From Luteimicrobium subarcticum (GTDB lineage: Bacteria; Actinomycetota; Actinomycetes; Actinomycetales; Cellulomonadaceae), in contig NZ_PGTZ01000008.1 in the NCBI RefSeq assembly GCF_002798015.1, forward strand, positions 248,001 to 312,000: 64,000 bases of DNA, written 5' to 3'. Below are positions 33,813 to 42,992 of the stretch, piece after piece; positions within the stretch are counted from its first letter, which is position 1, and each line of letters begins with the position of its first letter. The notes beneath the pieces were generated by a model. The model saw only the letters and a program-made list of their open reading frames with translations. It did no database searches and was not told the origin of the DNA. A program made the position numbers and the translations under genes.

Positions 33813-34541
33813 TCAGCGACCGCGCATGCCCTTGCGGTCCGGGCGGGCGCGCATCGGGTCGATGCCCTTCGGGATCGGGAGCTTGGCGCCGCCCAGGGCA
33901 CGCAGGCGCTTGGACACCTCGGCGACCTCGGCCTTGGTCATCTGGGGGCGCATCTTCTGCACGGTCGAGACGACCTTGCGCAGCGGCACCTGACCGGCCG
34001 CGCTGCCGACCTCGAGCGTGACGATCGGCACACCGGGCAGGACGCGGGCGGTGCGCTTCTTCTCGGCGTCGAGCAGGCGCGTGCTGCGGCCCGTCGTGCC
34101 CTCCGACACCAGCAGGACGCCGGGACGTCCCACCCCGCGGAACACCATGTCCTGGGTGCGGGCGTCGAACGCGACGGGCTCGTCCGCGAAGGACCAGCCG
34201 CCACGGCGCACGCTGCCGAGGGCCGCACGGGCCGCGCCCGGCTGCCCCTCGATCTGCTTGTAGGCGGCGGACTCTGCGCGGCGCGTGAGGGTGTACATCG
34301 CGGCCAGCAGGCCGAGCGGCAGGCCCATGATCAGGCCGAAGATCCAGTGCCCGCCCAGGAGCAGGCCGAGCAGCAGACCGACGACGAGGCCGCCGGCCAG
34401 CATCAGCAGCATCCACCACGTCACGGACGGGTCGGTGCGGCGGGTCATCTGGTACGCCTGCCACACCTGGTGGTACCAGCGCTGCTTCTTGACCTTCGGT
34501 GCGGCGTCGGACGCGCCGTCGGTGGACTTGTTGCGGGCCAT
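33813..34541 (-). CDS. DUF4191 family membrane protein
   Basis: 242 aa. Two membrane helices (about 41-60 and 65-85) follow a Lys-rich N-terminus, then a soluble domain with AYKQIEGQPGAARAALGS, RTQDMVFRGVGRPGVLLV and PKGIDPMRARPDRKGMRGR at the end. This is the conserved actinobacterial protein found next to lipA (Rv2219 position). Function unknown. The ATG is 8 nt after TAGACT, probably leaderless. Confidence 0.88.
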   Translation of the reverse strand: MARNKSTDGASDAAPKVKKQRWYHQVWQAYQMTRRTDPSVTWWMLLMLAGGLVVGLLLGLLLGGHWIFGLIMGLPLGLLAAMYTLTRRAESAAYKQIEGQPGAARAALGSVRRGGWSFADEPVAFDARTQDMVFRGVGRPGVLLVSEGTTGRSTRLLDAEKKRTARVLPGVPIVTLEVGSAAGQVPLRKVVSTVQKMRPQMTKAEVAEVSKRLRALGGAKLPIPKGIDPMRARPDRKGMRGR

Positions 34542-34561
34542 GGTCCCCGAGTCTAGTCGGG

Positions 34562-35563
34562 TCAGCGGGCGAGCAGCGCCGAGGCCTCCTGGCGCGACGT
34601 GGTCGGCTCCGCGAGGTGCGCCAGGGCCGCGGGGATCTGCTCGCCGCGCCGCGTCATCGCCTGGCCCCACAGGCGCCCGGCACGGTACGACGACCGCACG
34701 AGCGGTCCCGACATCACGCCGAGGAACCCGATGCGCTCGGCCTCCTGGGAGAGCTCGACGAACTCCTCGGGCCGCACCCACCTCTCGATGGGGTGGTGGC
34801 GCACCGACGGGCGCAGGTACTGCGTGATCGTCACGAGGTCGCACCCGGCGTCGTGGAGGTCCTGGAGCGCCGACTTCGCCTCGTCGATCGTCTCGCCCAT
34901 CCCCAGGATGAGGTTCGACTTGGTGACCAGGCCCGCCTCGCGCGCCCGCGTCAGCACCGACAGCGAGCGGTCGTACCGGAACCCCGGACGGATCTGCTTG
35001 AAGATGCGCGGCACCGTCTCCAGGTTGTGGGCCAGCACCTCCGGGCGCGAGCCGTACACCTCGTCGAGGAGCTCGGGCACCGCGTTGAAGTCGGGGATGA
35101 GGAGCTCGACGCCCGTGCCCGGGTTCAGCGCGTGGATCTGGCGGACCGTCTCGGCGTAGAGCCACGCGCCGCCGTCCGCGAGGTCGTCGCGCGCGACACC
35201 CGTGATCGTCGAGTAGCGCAGCCCCATCGCCTGGACCGACTCCGCGACGCGGCGCGGCTCGTCGGCGTCGAAGTCGGCCGGCTTGCCCGTGTCGATCTGG
35301 CAGAAGTCGCAGCGGCGCGTGCACTGGTCGCCACCGATGAGGAACGTCGCCTCGCGGTCCTCCCAGCACTCGAAGATGTTCGGGCAGCCCGCCTCCTCGC
35401 ACACCGTGTGCAGGCCCTCGGACCGCACGAGCCCCTTGAGCTCCGTGTACTCCGGCCCCATGGTCGCGCGCGTCTTGATCCAGGACGGCTTCTTCTCGAT
35501 CGGCGTCTCGGCGTTGCGGGCCTCGATACGCAGCATCCGGCGGCCTTCAGGGGCGATGGTCAC
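34562..35563 (-). CDS. lipA: Lipoyl synthase
   Basis: 333 aa radical-SAM enzyme that inserts two sulfurs into octanoyl-lipoyl domains. The auxiliary cluster cysteines are in [13 protein letters not shown] and the SAM cluster in [11 protein letters not shown]. The C-terminal VRSSYRAG contains the conserved Ser ligand. The GTG start at 35563 has a GGAG site 7 nt upstream. It lies 62 bp downstream of lipB in the same direction; the lipoylated protein SucB is encoded 4 kb away. Confidence 0.97.
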   Translation of the reverse strand: MTIAPEGRRMLRIEARNAETPIEKKPSWIKTRATMGPEYTELKGLVRSEGLHTVCEEAGCPNIFECWEDREATFLIGGDQCTRRCDFCQIDTGKPADFDADEPRRVAESVQAMGLRYSTITGVARDDLADGGAWLYAETVRQIHALNPGTGVELLIPDFNAVPELLDEVYGSRPEVLAHNLETVPRIFKQIRPGFRYDRSLSVLTRAREAGLVTKSNLILGMGETIDEAKSALQDLHDAGCDLVTITQYLRPSVRHHPIERWVRPEEFVELSQEAERIGFLGVMSGPLVRSSYRAGRLWGQAMTRRGEQIPAALAHLAEPTTSRQEASALLAR

Positions 35564-35625
35564 GCGTGCTCTCCAGGGGTGTCGGAGTGGTCCGGGGGAA
35601 AGGCTCGGAGGGGTTCACGGCCACA

Positions 35626-36309
35626 CTACGGCAGGGCTGCCGGCACTTCGTCCGGTGCGCCGTCCCGCGAGACGACCACGTCGGCCAGCCGGTCCCGCAG
35701 CGCCGCCTCGAGCAGCGGTGCCGTCTCGAGGACCGTGACGTCGCGGCCGAGCTCGCGGCTCAGGGACGTCATGTCGGCGTCCGGGATGCCGCAGGGCACG
35801 ATCCGGCCGAACTGGCCGAGGTCCGGGTCGCAGTTCAGCGCGAGGCCGTGCATCGTGACGCCGCGCGCCACCCGCACCCCGATCGAGCAGATCTTGCGCT
35901 CGCCCGCGCGGTCGTCGGCGGGCAGCCACACGCCCGTCAGGCCGTCCACGCGGACCGGGTGCAGGCCCAGCCCCTCGCAGACGTCCATGACGGCCTGCTC
36001 GAGCGTGCGCACGTACGCCACGACGTCGATCGGCGCACGCAGCCGCACGATCGGGTACGCGACCAGCTGCCCCGGCCCGTGCCACGTCACCTTGCCGCCC
36101 CGGTCGATGTCGACGACCGGCGTGCCGTCCTGGGGGCGCTCCGCGAGGTGCGTGCGGCGGCCGGCCGTGTAGACCGGCTCGTGCTCGACGAGCAGCACCG
36201 TGTCGTCGCGCGTGCCGTCGGCGACCTCGCCGTGCACCGCGCGCTGGAGCTCCCACATCGGCTGGTACGGGGAGTGGGTGGCGCCGAGCCCGACCGGGAC
36301 GAACCTCAT
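35626..36309 (-). CDS. lipB: Octanoyl-ACP:protein N-octanoyltransferase
   Basis: 227 aa. It transfers octanoate from ACP to lipoyl domains before LipA acts. Visible are GGKVTWHGPGQLVAYP, the catalytic Lys of KICSIGVRV and the catalytic Cys of RIVPCGI. The ATG is 6 nt after TAGCCT (minus 36321-36316), leaderless. It is divergent from the kinase-like gene and followed by lipA. Confidence 0.95.
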   Translation of the reverse strand: MRFVPVGLGATHSPYQPMWELQRAVHGEVADGTRDDTVLLVEHEPVYTAGRRTHLAERPQDGTPVVDIDRGGKVTWHGPGQLVAYPIVRLRAPIDVVAYVRTLEQAVMDVCEGLGLHPVRVDGLTGVWLPADDRAGERKICSIGVRVARGVTMHGLALNCDPDLGQFGRIVPCGIPDADMTSLSRELGRDVTVLETAPLLEAALRDRLADVVVSRDGAPDEVPAALP

Positions 36310-36402
36310 CCGGACAGGCTAACGCCCGCAGCGTGCAGGTCTGTCGTGGTCCGTCCTGTGGATAACCGTCGTGCGGGCGTCCCCGCACGATGGGATGGGG
36401 GC

Positions 36403-38097
36403 ATGACCGCTCACCCGGCCCACGTCGACCTGCCCGGCACCGCCGTCCGGGACGTCCTCGCCGCCGCCGGGTGCACCGGAGCGTCCCGCGGCAGCGCGGG
36501 CCGGTGGACGGCGACCACCGACGGCGAGCCGTGCACCGTGACCTTCTGGCGGCGCTCCGCCCTCCCCGACGACGGGGCGTTCGACGAGCGGGTCCGCCTG
36601 CTGCGCGGACTCGACCACGCCCACCTCGGCGTGGTCTCGACGGTCGTCGAGGCCGGCGACGAGATCGCCGTGGTGCAGCGCGGCGCCTACGGCACGCCCC
36701 TCGCCGACGTCCTGGCCCGTCGCGGCGCGCTCACCCCGCGCGAGGTCGTCACGCTCGTCGTCCCGGTTGCGCAGGCGCTCGTCGTGCTGCACGGTGCGGG
36801 GCTCGTCCACGGCCCGCTCGACGCGCACGACGTCGTGGTCGACGACGACGGGCGCGCGCACCTCGTCCCGCGCGTCCCGCCCGCCCCGCCGCACCTCGTC
36901 CGGCACGACGACGTCCGTGCGCTCGCCGCGATGGCCCGCGCTGCGCTCGACGAGCGGCCCGAGACGGGCGCCGACCCGGCCACCGTCGGTGGCGAGGAGT
37001 CCGCGGCCGTCGCGACGGTGCTCGGAGAGGTCCTCTCGCCGCCGCCCGCGCGGCCGCCCACCGAGGCGGGGACGTTCGCGGCGCTCGCCGCCGAGGCGTG
37101 CCCGGCCGAGCCGATCCGGGTCGTCGACCCGGGTGCGGCGGCCGCGGCGGCGCTCGCGCGGGCCATGGCGACCGACCGACCGCGTCGGCGTGCGTCGCGC
37201 CCCGGGGCCGGGCGCCCCGTGACGGGCGAGGTGCGTCGACCGCAGGCCGCCGACGGGGTGCGGTCGGTGGTCGCCGGCACGGCGCCCGAGTCCGGGGGCG
37301 ACGTCGGCCCGCTCGACGACACCATCGTGCGCGGGGTGCCCCTCCAGCTGGCTGTCGCGCCCGAGCGCGCTGCCGGACGACCCGGTGCACCGCTCCGCCC
37401 GCAAGGACCGCAGCGGCACCCCACGGGTGGGGGGGCCGCACGGCGCGCGGGCGGCCGCCCGGGCTCGTCGTCGCACCGGGCGTCCGCTCCGCGCCGACGG
37501 ACCGGGCCGGTCGTGCTCGGCTGCGCGGCGGCGGTGGTGGTCGGCGGACTCGTGGCGGCGTACCTGGTGGTCGGACCGCGGGGCGCGTCGGAGGCGGCCG
37601 GTCGCGAGCGGGCCTCAGCGTCCGCGGTGGACGGGTCGCCCCGGCCCACGGCGTCCGCCGTGCCGGCGCCGGACCCGCGCGCCGCCGGCGTCCCGGACCT
37701 CGGCCCGACCACGGAGCGCGGCGACCCGGCCGGAGCGGCCGCCGCGCTCACCCGGGCGCGTCCGGGGGTCGTCGCCGGACGCGTGACCGCCGCGGACGTG
37801 ACCGCTGCGGACAGCCCCGCGCGCGCCGCCGACGACGCCCTCACGCACCGCGTGGCGGGCCAGGGGACGTTCGTGACCGTCCCCGTGGCGGACGTCCGGG
37901 CGTCGCGGGTCGTCCGCGCGACCGGCCGTGCCGGCGCGGGGACCGTCGCCACCGTCGACGTCACCTACACGCTGGGCGCCGGCGTGCTGCGCGCGGCCGA
38001 CGGCTCCACGGTCCGCGTCCCCGGGACGGCGCTCCGGACCGATCGCCTCGACCTCGTCTGGACCGACGACGGGTGGCGCGTGCAGGACGTCGGTTGA
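36403..38097 (+). CDS. Transmembrane pseudokinase (degenerate Ser/Thr protein kinase fold)
   Basis: 564 aa. Residues about 20-230 follow a PknB-type kinase pattern: a leucine-rich helix (RVRLLRGLDHAHLGVV), GTPLADVLARRGALTPREVV and a catalytic-loop equivalent LVHGPLDAHDVVVDDDG at about 134-150. There the HRD aspartate is Pro and the metal-binding Asn is Asp. The beta3 strand reads CTVTFWRR without the usual VAVK lysine, and no DFG is visible, so catalysis is unlikely. A Pro/Arg-rich juxtamembrane region, a single helix (about 368-388) and an external domain with AVTYTLGAGVL-like strands follow. It may act as a scaffold or sensor. Leaderless start after TGGGAT. Confidence 0.72.
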   Translation: MTAHPAHVDLPGTAVRDVLAAAGCTGASRGSAGRWTATTDGEPCTVTFWRRSALPDDGAFDERVRLLRGLDHAHLGVVSTVVEAGDEIAVVQRGAYGTPLADVLARRGALTPREVVTLVVPVAQALVVLHGAGLVHGPLDAHDVVVDDDGRAHLVPRVPPAPPHLVRHDDVRALAAMARAALDERPETGADPATVGGEESAAVATVLGEVLSPPPARPPTEAGTFAALAAEACPAEPIRVVDPGAAAAAALARAMATDRPRRRASRPGAGRPVTGEVRRPQAADGVRSVVAGTAPESGGDVGPLDDTIVRGVPLQLAVAPERAAGRPGAPLRPQGPQRHPTGGGAARRAGGRPGSSSHRASAPRRRTGPVVLGCAAAVVVGGLVAAYLVVGPRGASEAAGRERASASAVDGSPRPTASAVPAPDPRAAGVPDLGPTTERGDPAGAAAALTRARPGVVAGRVTAADVTAADSPARAADDALTHRVAGQGTFVTVPVADVRASRVVRATGRAGAGTVATVDVTYTLGAGVLRAADGSTVRVPGTALRTDRLDLVWTDDGWRVQDVG

Positions 38098-38105
38098 CCC
38101 GTCCT

Positions 38106-38130
38106 GGGGCCGCCCGCGGCACGCGGCCCG
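38106..38130. terminator. Hairpin between convergent pseudokinase and epimerase genes
   Basis: GGGCCGC (38107-38113) pairs with GCGGCCC (38123-38129) across a 9-nt loop, 10 bp after the kinase-like stop. Confidence 0.55.
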
Positions 38131-38138
38131 AGGGGTGG

Positions 38139-39053
38139 TCAGCGGGCGGCGACCCACTCGGCGGCGTCGACGACGGCCGGGTGCTCCCACCGGAAGCCGC
38201 TGGCGTGCAGCACGGCGGGCACCTGGCGCCGGGAGGCGACCAGCTCTGACGCGAAGCCGCCCAGACCGACACGCAGCGCGACCTCGGGCACACGCAGCAC
38301 GGCGGGCCGGTGCAGGGCGGAGGCGAGCGCCCGGACGAGGTCGGCGTTGCGGACGGGCTCGGGCGACGTCAGGTTGACGGGCCCGGCGACCGAGTCGGTG
38401 ACGAGCAGGTGCTCGCACGCCGCGACGTGGTCCGGGAGCGACACCCACGACCAGTACTGCCGGCCGGTGCCGAGCGGACCGCCGACGCCGGCACGCACTA
38501 TCGGCAGGAGGCGTCCCAGCGCGCCGCCCGAGCGGGACAGCACGATCGCGGTCCGCAGCAGCACCACGCGCACGCCCGCGTCGGCGGCCGGCGACGCCGA
38601 CGCCTCCCAGTCCGCGACGACGTCGGCGAGGAACCCGTCGCCGCGCGGTGCCGACTCGGGCAGCGGCTCGTCCCCGCGCTCGCCGTACCAGCCCGACGCC
38701 GACGCCTGCAGGAGCACGCGTGGGCGACCGCCGGTCCCGGCGCGCGCGGCGAGGTCGGCGAGGGTGCGAGCGAGCAGCAACGTCCCGAGGGTGCGCGACA
38801 GGCGGATCTCGCGCCGGTAGGCGTCCGTCCAGCGGCGGTCCCCGACGCCGACGCCGCCGAGGTTCACGACGGCGTCGGCCGTCGCGAGCACGGCGGGGTC
38901 GAGCTCGCCGCGGCGCGGGTCCCAGGGCGCGTCAGCCGGGCCGGGCGGGCCGCCCGGCCGGACCAGGCGCCGGACGGTGTGGCCGCGCCCGGTGAGACGC
39001 GCGACGAGCGCCTCGCCGATCAGCCCGTGCGAACCCGCGACGACGATCTCCAT
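38139..39053 (-). CDS. TIGR01777 family NAD(P)-dependent epimerase-like protein
   Basis: 304 aa extended SDR. The nucleotide-binding loop is VVAGSHGLIGEALVARL. It has VVNLGGVGVGDRRWTDAYRR, the SASGWYG active-site Tyr region and the C-terminal DUF1731 segment with VPEVALRVGLGGFASELV and ASGFRWEHP. The position beside lipB/sucB matches mycobacterial Rv2216. Substrate unknown. The ATG is 6 nt after TAGGCT (minus 39065-39060), leaderless. Confidence 0.9.
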   Translation of the reverse strand: MEIVVAGSHGLIGEALVARLTGRGHTVRRLVRPGGPPGPADAPWDPRRGELDPAVLATADAVVNLGGVGVGDRRWTDAYRREIRLSRTLGTLLLARTLADLAARAGTGGRPRVLLQASASGWYGERGDEPLPESAPRGDGFLADVVADWEASASPAADAGVRVVLLRTAIVLSRSGGALGRLLPIVRAGVGGPLGTGRQYWSWVSLPDHVAACEHLLVTDSVAGPVNLTSPEPVRNADLVRALASALHRPAVLRVPEVALRVGLGGFASELVASRRQVPAVLHASGFRWEHPAVVDAAEWVAAR

Positions 39054-39166
39054 CGTCCGAGCCTAGGCGCGTGGCGTCCCGCGGCACGCCGGGCGGGTGA
39101 CGTCCTGCGGCGACGGGCTGCCCCCGCGACGGCCCGCGCCCGACGGGGGCACCCGACCGACGCGCG

Positions 39167-39204
39167 ACGGCCCCGCCCGGAGCGCGTGCTCCGGGCGGGG
39201 CCGT
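39167..39204. terminator. Strong hairpin terminator downstream of sucB
   Basis: A perfect 17-bp stem, 39167-39183 with 39188-39204, closed by the tetraloop GCGT. It lies 41 bp after the sucB stop on the minus strand. Confidence 0.88.
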
Positions 39205-39244
39205 GGGGGAGAGAGCCGCGGTGGCGGCCTTCACCGGGGGACTG

Positions 39245-41029
39245 TCAGAGGCCGACCTCGGCCTCGAACGCGCCGTCCTCGATGCGCGCCTTGATCGCGG
39301 TGAGGAAGCGTGCCGCGTCCGCGCCGTCGACCAGGCGGTGGTCGTAGGACAAGAAGATGTAGCACATCGACCGCACCGCGATGACGTCGTTGCCGTCCGC
39401 GTCCTTGATGACCGCGGGCCGCTTGACGATCGTGCCGGTACCGAGGATCGCCGACGTGCCGCCGGGCACGATCGGCGTGTCGATGAGCGCGCCGCCCGAC
39501 CCGGTGTTCGTGATCGTGAAGGTGCCGCCGGCCAGCTCGTCCGGGCCGACCTTGTTGTCGCGGGTGCGCGCCGCGAGGTCGCCGATCTTGCGGGCGATGC
39601 CACCGAGGTTCAGGTCGCCGGCGTCCTTGATGACCGGCACCAGGAGACCGCGCGGGGTGTCGACGGCGATGCCGACGTTCTCCTGGGCGGGGTACGTGAT
39701 GGTCTCGCCGTCGAACGACGCGTTGACCTTCGGGTACGCCTTGAGCGCCTCGACGGCCGCGAGCGTGAAGAACGGCAGGAACGTGAGGTTCGCGCCCTCG
39801 CGCGCCTTGAACGACTCCTTCGCCTTGGTGCGCAGCGCCGCGACGCGGGTGACGTCGACCTCGACGACCGTGGTGAGCTGCGCCTGCGTGTTGAGGGCGT
39901 CGACCATGCGCTCGGCGATGATCTTGCGCAGGCGGCTGGCCTTCTCGGTCGTGCCGCGCAGCGGCGACGGCTCGAGCGCGGCGGCCTTCGGCGCTGCCGG
40001 CGCGGCAGCGGGAGCCGGGGCTGCCGCTGCGGTCGACGACGTGGCCTCCTCGGCCTGACGTGCGGCCTCGAGGACGTCCTCCTTGCGGATGCGTCCGCCG
40101 ACGCCCGTGCCCGTGACGGACGACAGGTCGACGCCCTTGTCGGCGGCGAGCTTGCGGACCAGCGGCGTGAGGTACGACTTGCCGCCGGACGACTGAGCGG
40201 GCGCGGCGGGGGCGCTCGCCGGTGCGGCGGGAGCGGCCGGCTCCTGGACCGACGCGGGCTCGGGCGAGGGGGCGGGGGCCTCCTCGGCCGGAGCCTCCTG
40301 GGCGGGAGCGGCCGGGGCCGCCGGGGCGGGCTGCTCGGCGGGCGCCTCCTGGGCAGGAGCCTCCTGCGCGGGAGCCTCCTGCGCCGGTGCGGCCTGCGCG
40401 GCAGGGGCGGCGCCCGAGCCGACGACGGCGAGCACGGTGCCGACGGCGACGGTCTCGTCCTCCTGGACGAGGATCTGCTGCACGGTCCCCGAGACGGGCG
40501 ACGGGACCTCGGTGTCGACCTTGTCGGTCGAGACCTCGAGGAGCGGCTCGTCGACCTCGACGGTGTCGCCGACCTGCTTGAGCCAGCGGGTCACGGTGCC
40601 CTCGGTGACCGACTCGCCCAGGGCGGGCAGCGTGATCTGCTCGCCGTCGGACGGCTGCTCGGAGGAGGCGGCGGGTGCCGGGGCCTCGGGCGCCTCGGCG
40701 GGTGCCTCCTGCGCCGGGGCGGACTGCTCCGCGGGGGCGCTCTCCTCGGCGGTCTCCTCGGCGGGAGCGTCCGACGACGCGCCTGCACCCGAGCCGTCAC
40801 CGACGACGGCGAGGGTGGTGCCGACCTCGACGGTCTCGTCCTCCTGGACGAGGATCTGCTCGAGGGTGCCCGCGACGGGCGACGGGATCTCGGTGTCGAC
40901 CTTGTCGGTCGAGACCTCGAGCAGCGGCTCGTCGACGGCCACGGTGTCGCCGACCTGCTTCAGCCAGCGCGTGACGGTGCCTTCGGTGACGGACTCGCCG
41001 AGAGCCGGCATCTGCACATTTTCAGACAT
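39245..41029 (-). CDS. sucB: Dihydrolipoamide acyltransferase E2 (2-oxoglutarate dehydrogenase type)
   Basis: 594 aa. It has two lipoyl domains, at about 1-78 and 130-206, each with the DKVDT lipoylation site (K43 and K170). Ala/Pro/Glu linkers include AQEAP repeats. The E3/E1-binding domain is at about 285-322 ([16 protein letters not shown]). The catalytic domain at about 365-594 has [15 protein letters not shown], whose His and Asp catalyse acyl transfer. Actinobacteria often use one E2 for both pyruvate and 2-oxoglutarate complexes, so the substrate is uncertain. It lies 25 bp downstream of lpd and uses an AAGGAG site. Confidence 0.95.
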   Translation of the reverse strand: MSENVQMPALGESVTEGTVTRWLKQVGDTVAVDEPLLEVSTDKVDTEIPSPVAGTLEQILVQEDETVEVGTTLAVVGDGSGAGASSDAPAEETAEESAPAEQSAPAQEAPAEAPEAPAPAASSEQPSDGEQITLPALGESVTEGTVTRWLKQVGDTVEVDEPLLEVSTDKVDTEVPSPVSGTVQQILVQEDETVAVGTVLAVVGSGAAPAAQAAPAQEAPAQEAPAQEAPAEQPAPAAPAAPAQEAPAEEAPAPSPEPASVQEPAAPAAPASAPAAPAQSSGGKSYLTPLVRKLAADKGVDLSSVTGTGVGGRIRKEDVLEAARQAEEATSSTAAAAPAPAAAPAAPKAAALEPSPLRGTTEKASRLRKIIAERMVDALNTQAQLTTVVEVDVTRVAALRTKAKESFKAREGANLTFLPFFTLAAVEALKAYPKVNASFDGETITYPAQENVGIAVDTPRGLLVPVIKDAGDLNLGGIARKIGDLAARTRDNKVGPDELAGGTFTITNTGSGGALIDTPIVPGGTSAILGTGTIVKRPAVIKDADGNDVIAVRSMCYIFLSYDHRLVDGADAARFLTAIKARIEDGAFEAEVGL

Positions 41030-41054
41030 GACCTGAAGGTCTCCTTCGTTGCTT

Positions 41055-42461
41055 TCAGTTGTGCGCGTGCAGAGGCTTGCCGGCCAGGGCGAGGTGAGCC
41101 TCGCCGAGCGCCTCGTTCTGCGTGGGATGTGCGTGGACCAGCGCGGCGACGTCCTCGGGGTAGGCGTCCCAGCTCACGACGAGCTGGGCCTCCCCGACGA
41201 GCTCGCCGACGCGTGCCCCGATCATGTGCACCCCGAGGACGGGACCGTCCTTGCGGCGCACCAGCTTGACGAACCCCTGGGTGCCGAGGATCTTGCTGCG
41301 GCCGTTGCCGGCCAGGTTGTACTCGAGCGTCTCGACGCCGTCCGCGCCGTGCTGCTCGACGGCGGCACGCTCGGTCAGGCCGACCGACGCCACCTCGGGG
41401 TCGCTGTAGGTGACGCGCGGGACGGTGGCCTCGTCGAGGGGCGCCGGGGTGAGCCCGGCGATGCGCTCGGCCACCGCGATGCCCTGCGCGAACCCGCGGT
41501 GCGCGAGCTGGAGCCCGGGTACGACGTCGCCGACGGCCCAGACGTTCCCGACGCCCGTGTGCAGGCGCTCGTCGACGACCACGAACCCTCGGTCGAGCGT
41601 GACGCCCTGCTCCTCGAGGCCGATGCCTGCGGTCCGCGGTCCGCGGCCCACGGCGACGAGCAGCAGGTCGGCGTCGAGCGTGGCGCCGGACGCGAGCCGG
41701 ACGTGCACGCCTGAGTCGTCCTCGGCGACCTTCTCGAACCGGTCGCCGAGGGTGAAGCGGATGCCGCGCTTGCGGAACGCCCGCTCGAGGGCCTTGGACA
41801 GCGCGTCGTCCTCGGCGGGGACGAGGTGGTCGAGCGCCTCGACGACGTGCACCTCGGCGCCGAACGACCGCCACACGCTCGCGAACTCGACGCCGATGAC
41901 GCCGCCGCCGAGCACGATGACGGACCGGGGCACGGTGTCGAGCCGCAGCGCCTGCTCCGACGTGACGACACGCCCCCCGATCTCGAGTCCGGGGAGCGTG
42001 CGGGGGAACGAACCGGTGGCGACGACGACGTGGCGGCCGACGAGCCGGGCGGGCGCCTCGGCTCCGTGGGCGGCGCGCACCTCGACGGTGTCGGGGCCGA
42101 CGAGCCGCCCGTGCCCGCGGACGACCGTGATGCCGCGCGACGAGACGAGGCCCTCGAGCCCCTTGAAGAGGCCCGCGACCACACCGTCCTTGTAGGCGGC
42201 GACGGCCGCCATGTCGATGCCCTCGAACGTGGACCGGACGCCGAACCGTGCACCCTCGCGCGCACCGTCGGCCAGCTCGGCCGCGTGCAGCAGCGCCTTG
42301 GTGGGGATGCACCCGGAGTGCAGGCAGGTGCCGCCGACCTTCCCCTCTTCGACGAGGGCGACGGTCAGACCGAGCTGCGCGGCCCGCAGCGCTGCTGCGT
42401 AGCCCCCGCTCCCGGCTCCCAGCACGACCACGTCGAACGTGTCGTCGGGGGTGGGCGCCAC
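41055..42461 (-). CDS. lpd: Dihydrolipoyl dehydrogenase (E3)
   Basis: 468 aa FAD flavoprotein that reoxidises the dihydrolipoyl arm of E2. FAD motif [19 protein letters not shown], redox-active disulfide [16 protein letters not shown] motif [15 protein letters not shown] and the C-terminal [12 protein letters not shown] His-Glu pair are present. The GTG start has GGAG 7 nt upstream. First gene of an lpd-sucB operon. Confidence 0.97.
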   Translation of the reverse strand: MAPTPDDTFDVVVLGAGSGGYAAALRAAQLGLTVALVEEGKVGGTCLHSGCIPTKALLHAAELADGAREGARFGVRSTFEGIDMAAVAAYKDGVVAGLFKGLEGLVSSRGITVVRGHGRLVGPDTVEVRAAHGAEAPARLVGRHVVVATGSFPRTLPGLEIGGRVVTSEQALRLDTVPRSVIVLGGGVIGVEFASVWRSFGAEVHVVEALDHLVPAEDDALSKALERAFRKRGIRFTLGDRFEKVAEDDSGVHVRLASGATLDADLLLVAVGRGPRTAGIGLEEQGVTLDRGFVVVDERLHTGVGNVWAVGDVVPGLQLAHRGFAQGIAVAERIAGLTPAPLDEATVPRVTYSDPEVASVGLTERAAVEQHGADGVETLEYNLAGNGRSKILGTQGFVKLVRRKDGPVLGVHMIGARVGELVGEAQLVVSWDAYPEDVAALVHAHPTQNEALGEAHLALAGKPLHAHN

Positions 42462-42584
42462 GTGCTGCTCCGATCTTCCGTCAGGGTTCTTCCGTCAGGG
42501 TGCGGGCCCGGGTCGGGCCACGCCCCATCTTGACACCATCGTTACGTCGACCCCAATCGGCGCGACGTCGCTACGCTAACCACC

Positions 42585-42941
42585 ATGTCCCGGCTGCGTC
42601 GCCTGTTCTCCCGCTCGTCCGAGCCGAGCGCGCCGCAGGTCGCGCCCTCCCAGGACGACGCCCGTCGCGCGACGACCGCGCACTTCGAAGAGTTCGTGCG
42701 CACCCGCGTGGGGGTGGAGGCGTTCCTGGAACCGCCGACGAACGCCACGGCGATGACCATGCTGTTGGTCGCGACCACGGGGGAGTGGACCCGGCGCCGG
42801 GTGCCGGACGAGCGGGCGGCCCGGTCGCTCGCGGACTCGCTCGGCATCCCCGTCTACGACGCCCGCCGCACGGGCTACCCGCAGCGCATGCGCGACTGGA
42901 ACTCGCGGCAGCGCGCGGGCCGGCGCACCGGGCAGGCGTGA
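42585..42941 (+). CDS. Conserved small actinobacterial protein, unknown
   Basis: 118 aa, basic. HFEEFVRTRVGVEAFLEP, TNATAMTMLLVATTGEWTRR and a C-terminal GIPVYDARRTGYPQRMRDWN suggest a compact alpha/beta protein seen beside lpd/pepA in related genomes. No catalytic motif is recognised. Leaderless: ATG 42585 lies 7 nt after TACGCT. Confidence 0.7.
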   Translation: MSRLRRLFSRSSEPSAPQVAPSQDDARRATTAHFEEFVRTRVGVEAFLEPPTNATAMTMLLVATTGEWTRRRVPDERAARSLADSLGIPVYDARRTGYPQRMRDWNSRQRAGRRTGQA

Positions 42942-42992
42942 GACTCCTCACACGGAGGGCTCTCGCGCCGCCCGGCACGCGGCAGGGTCGGC

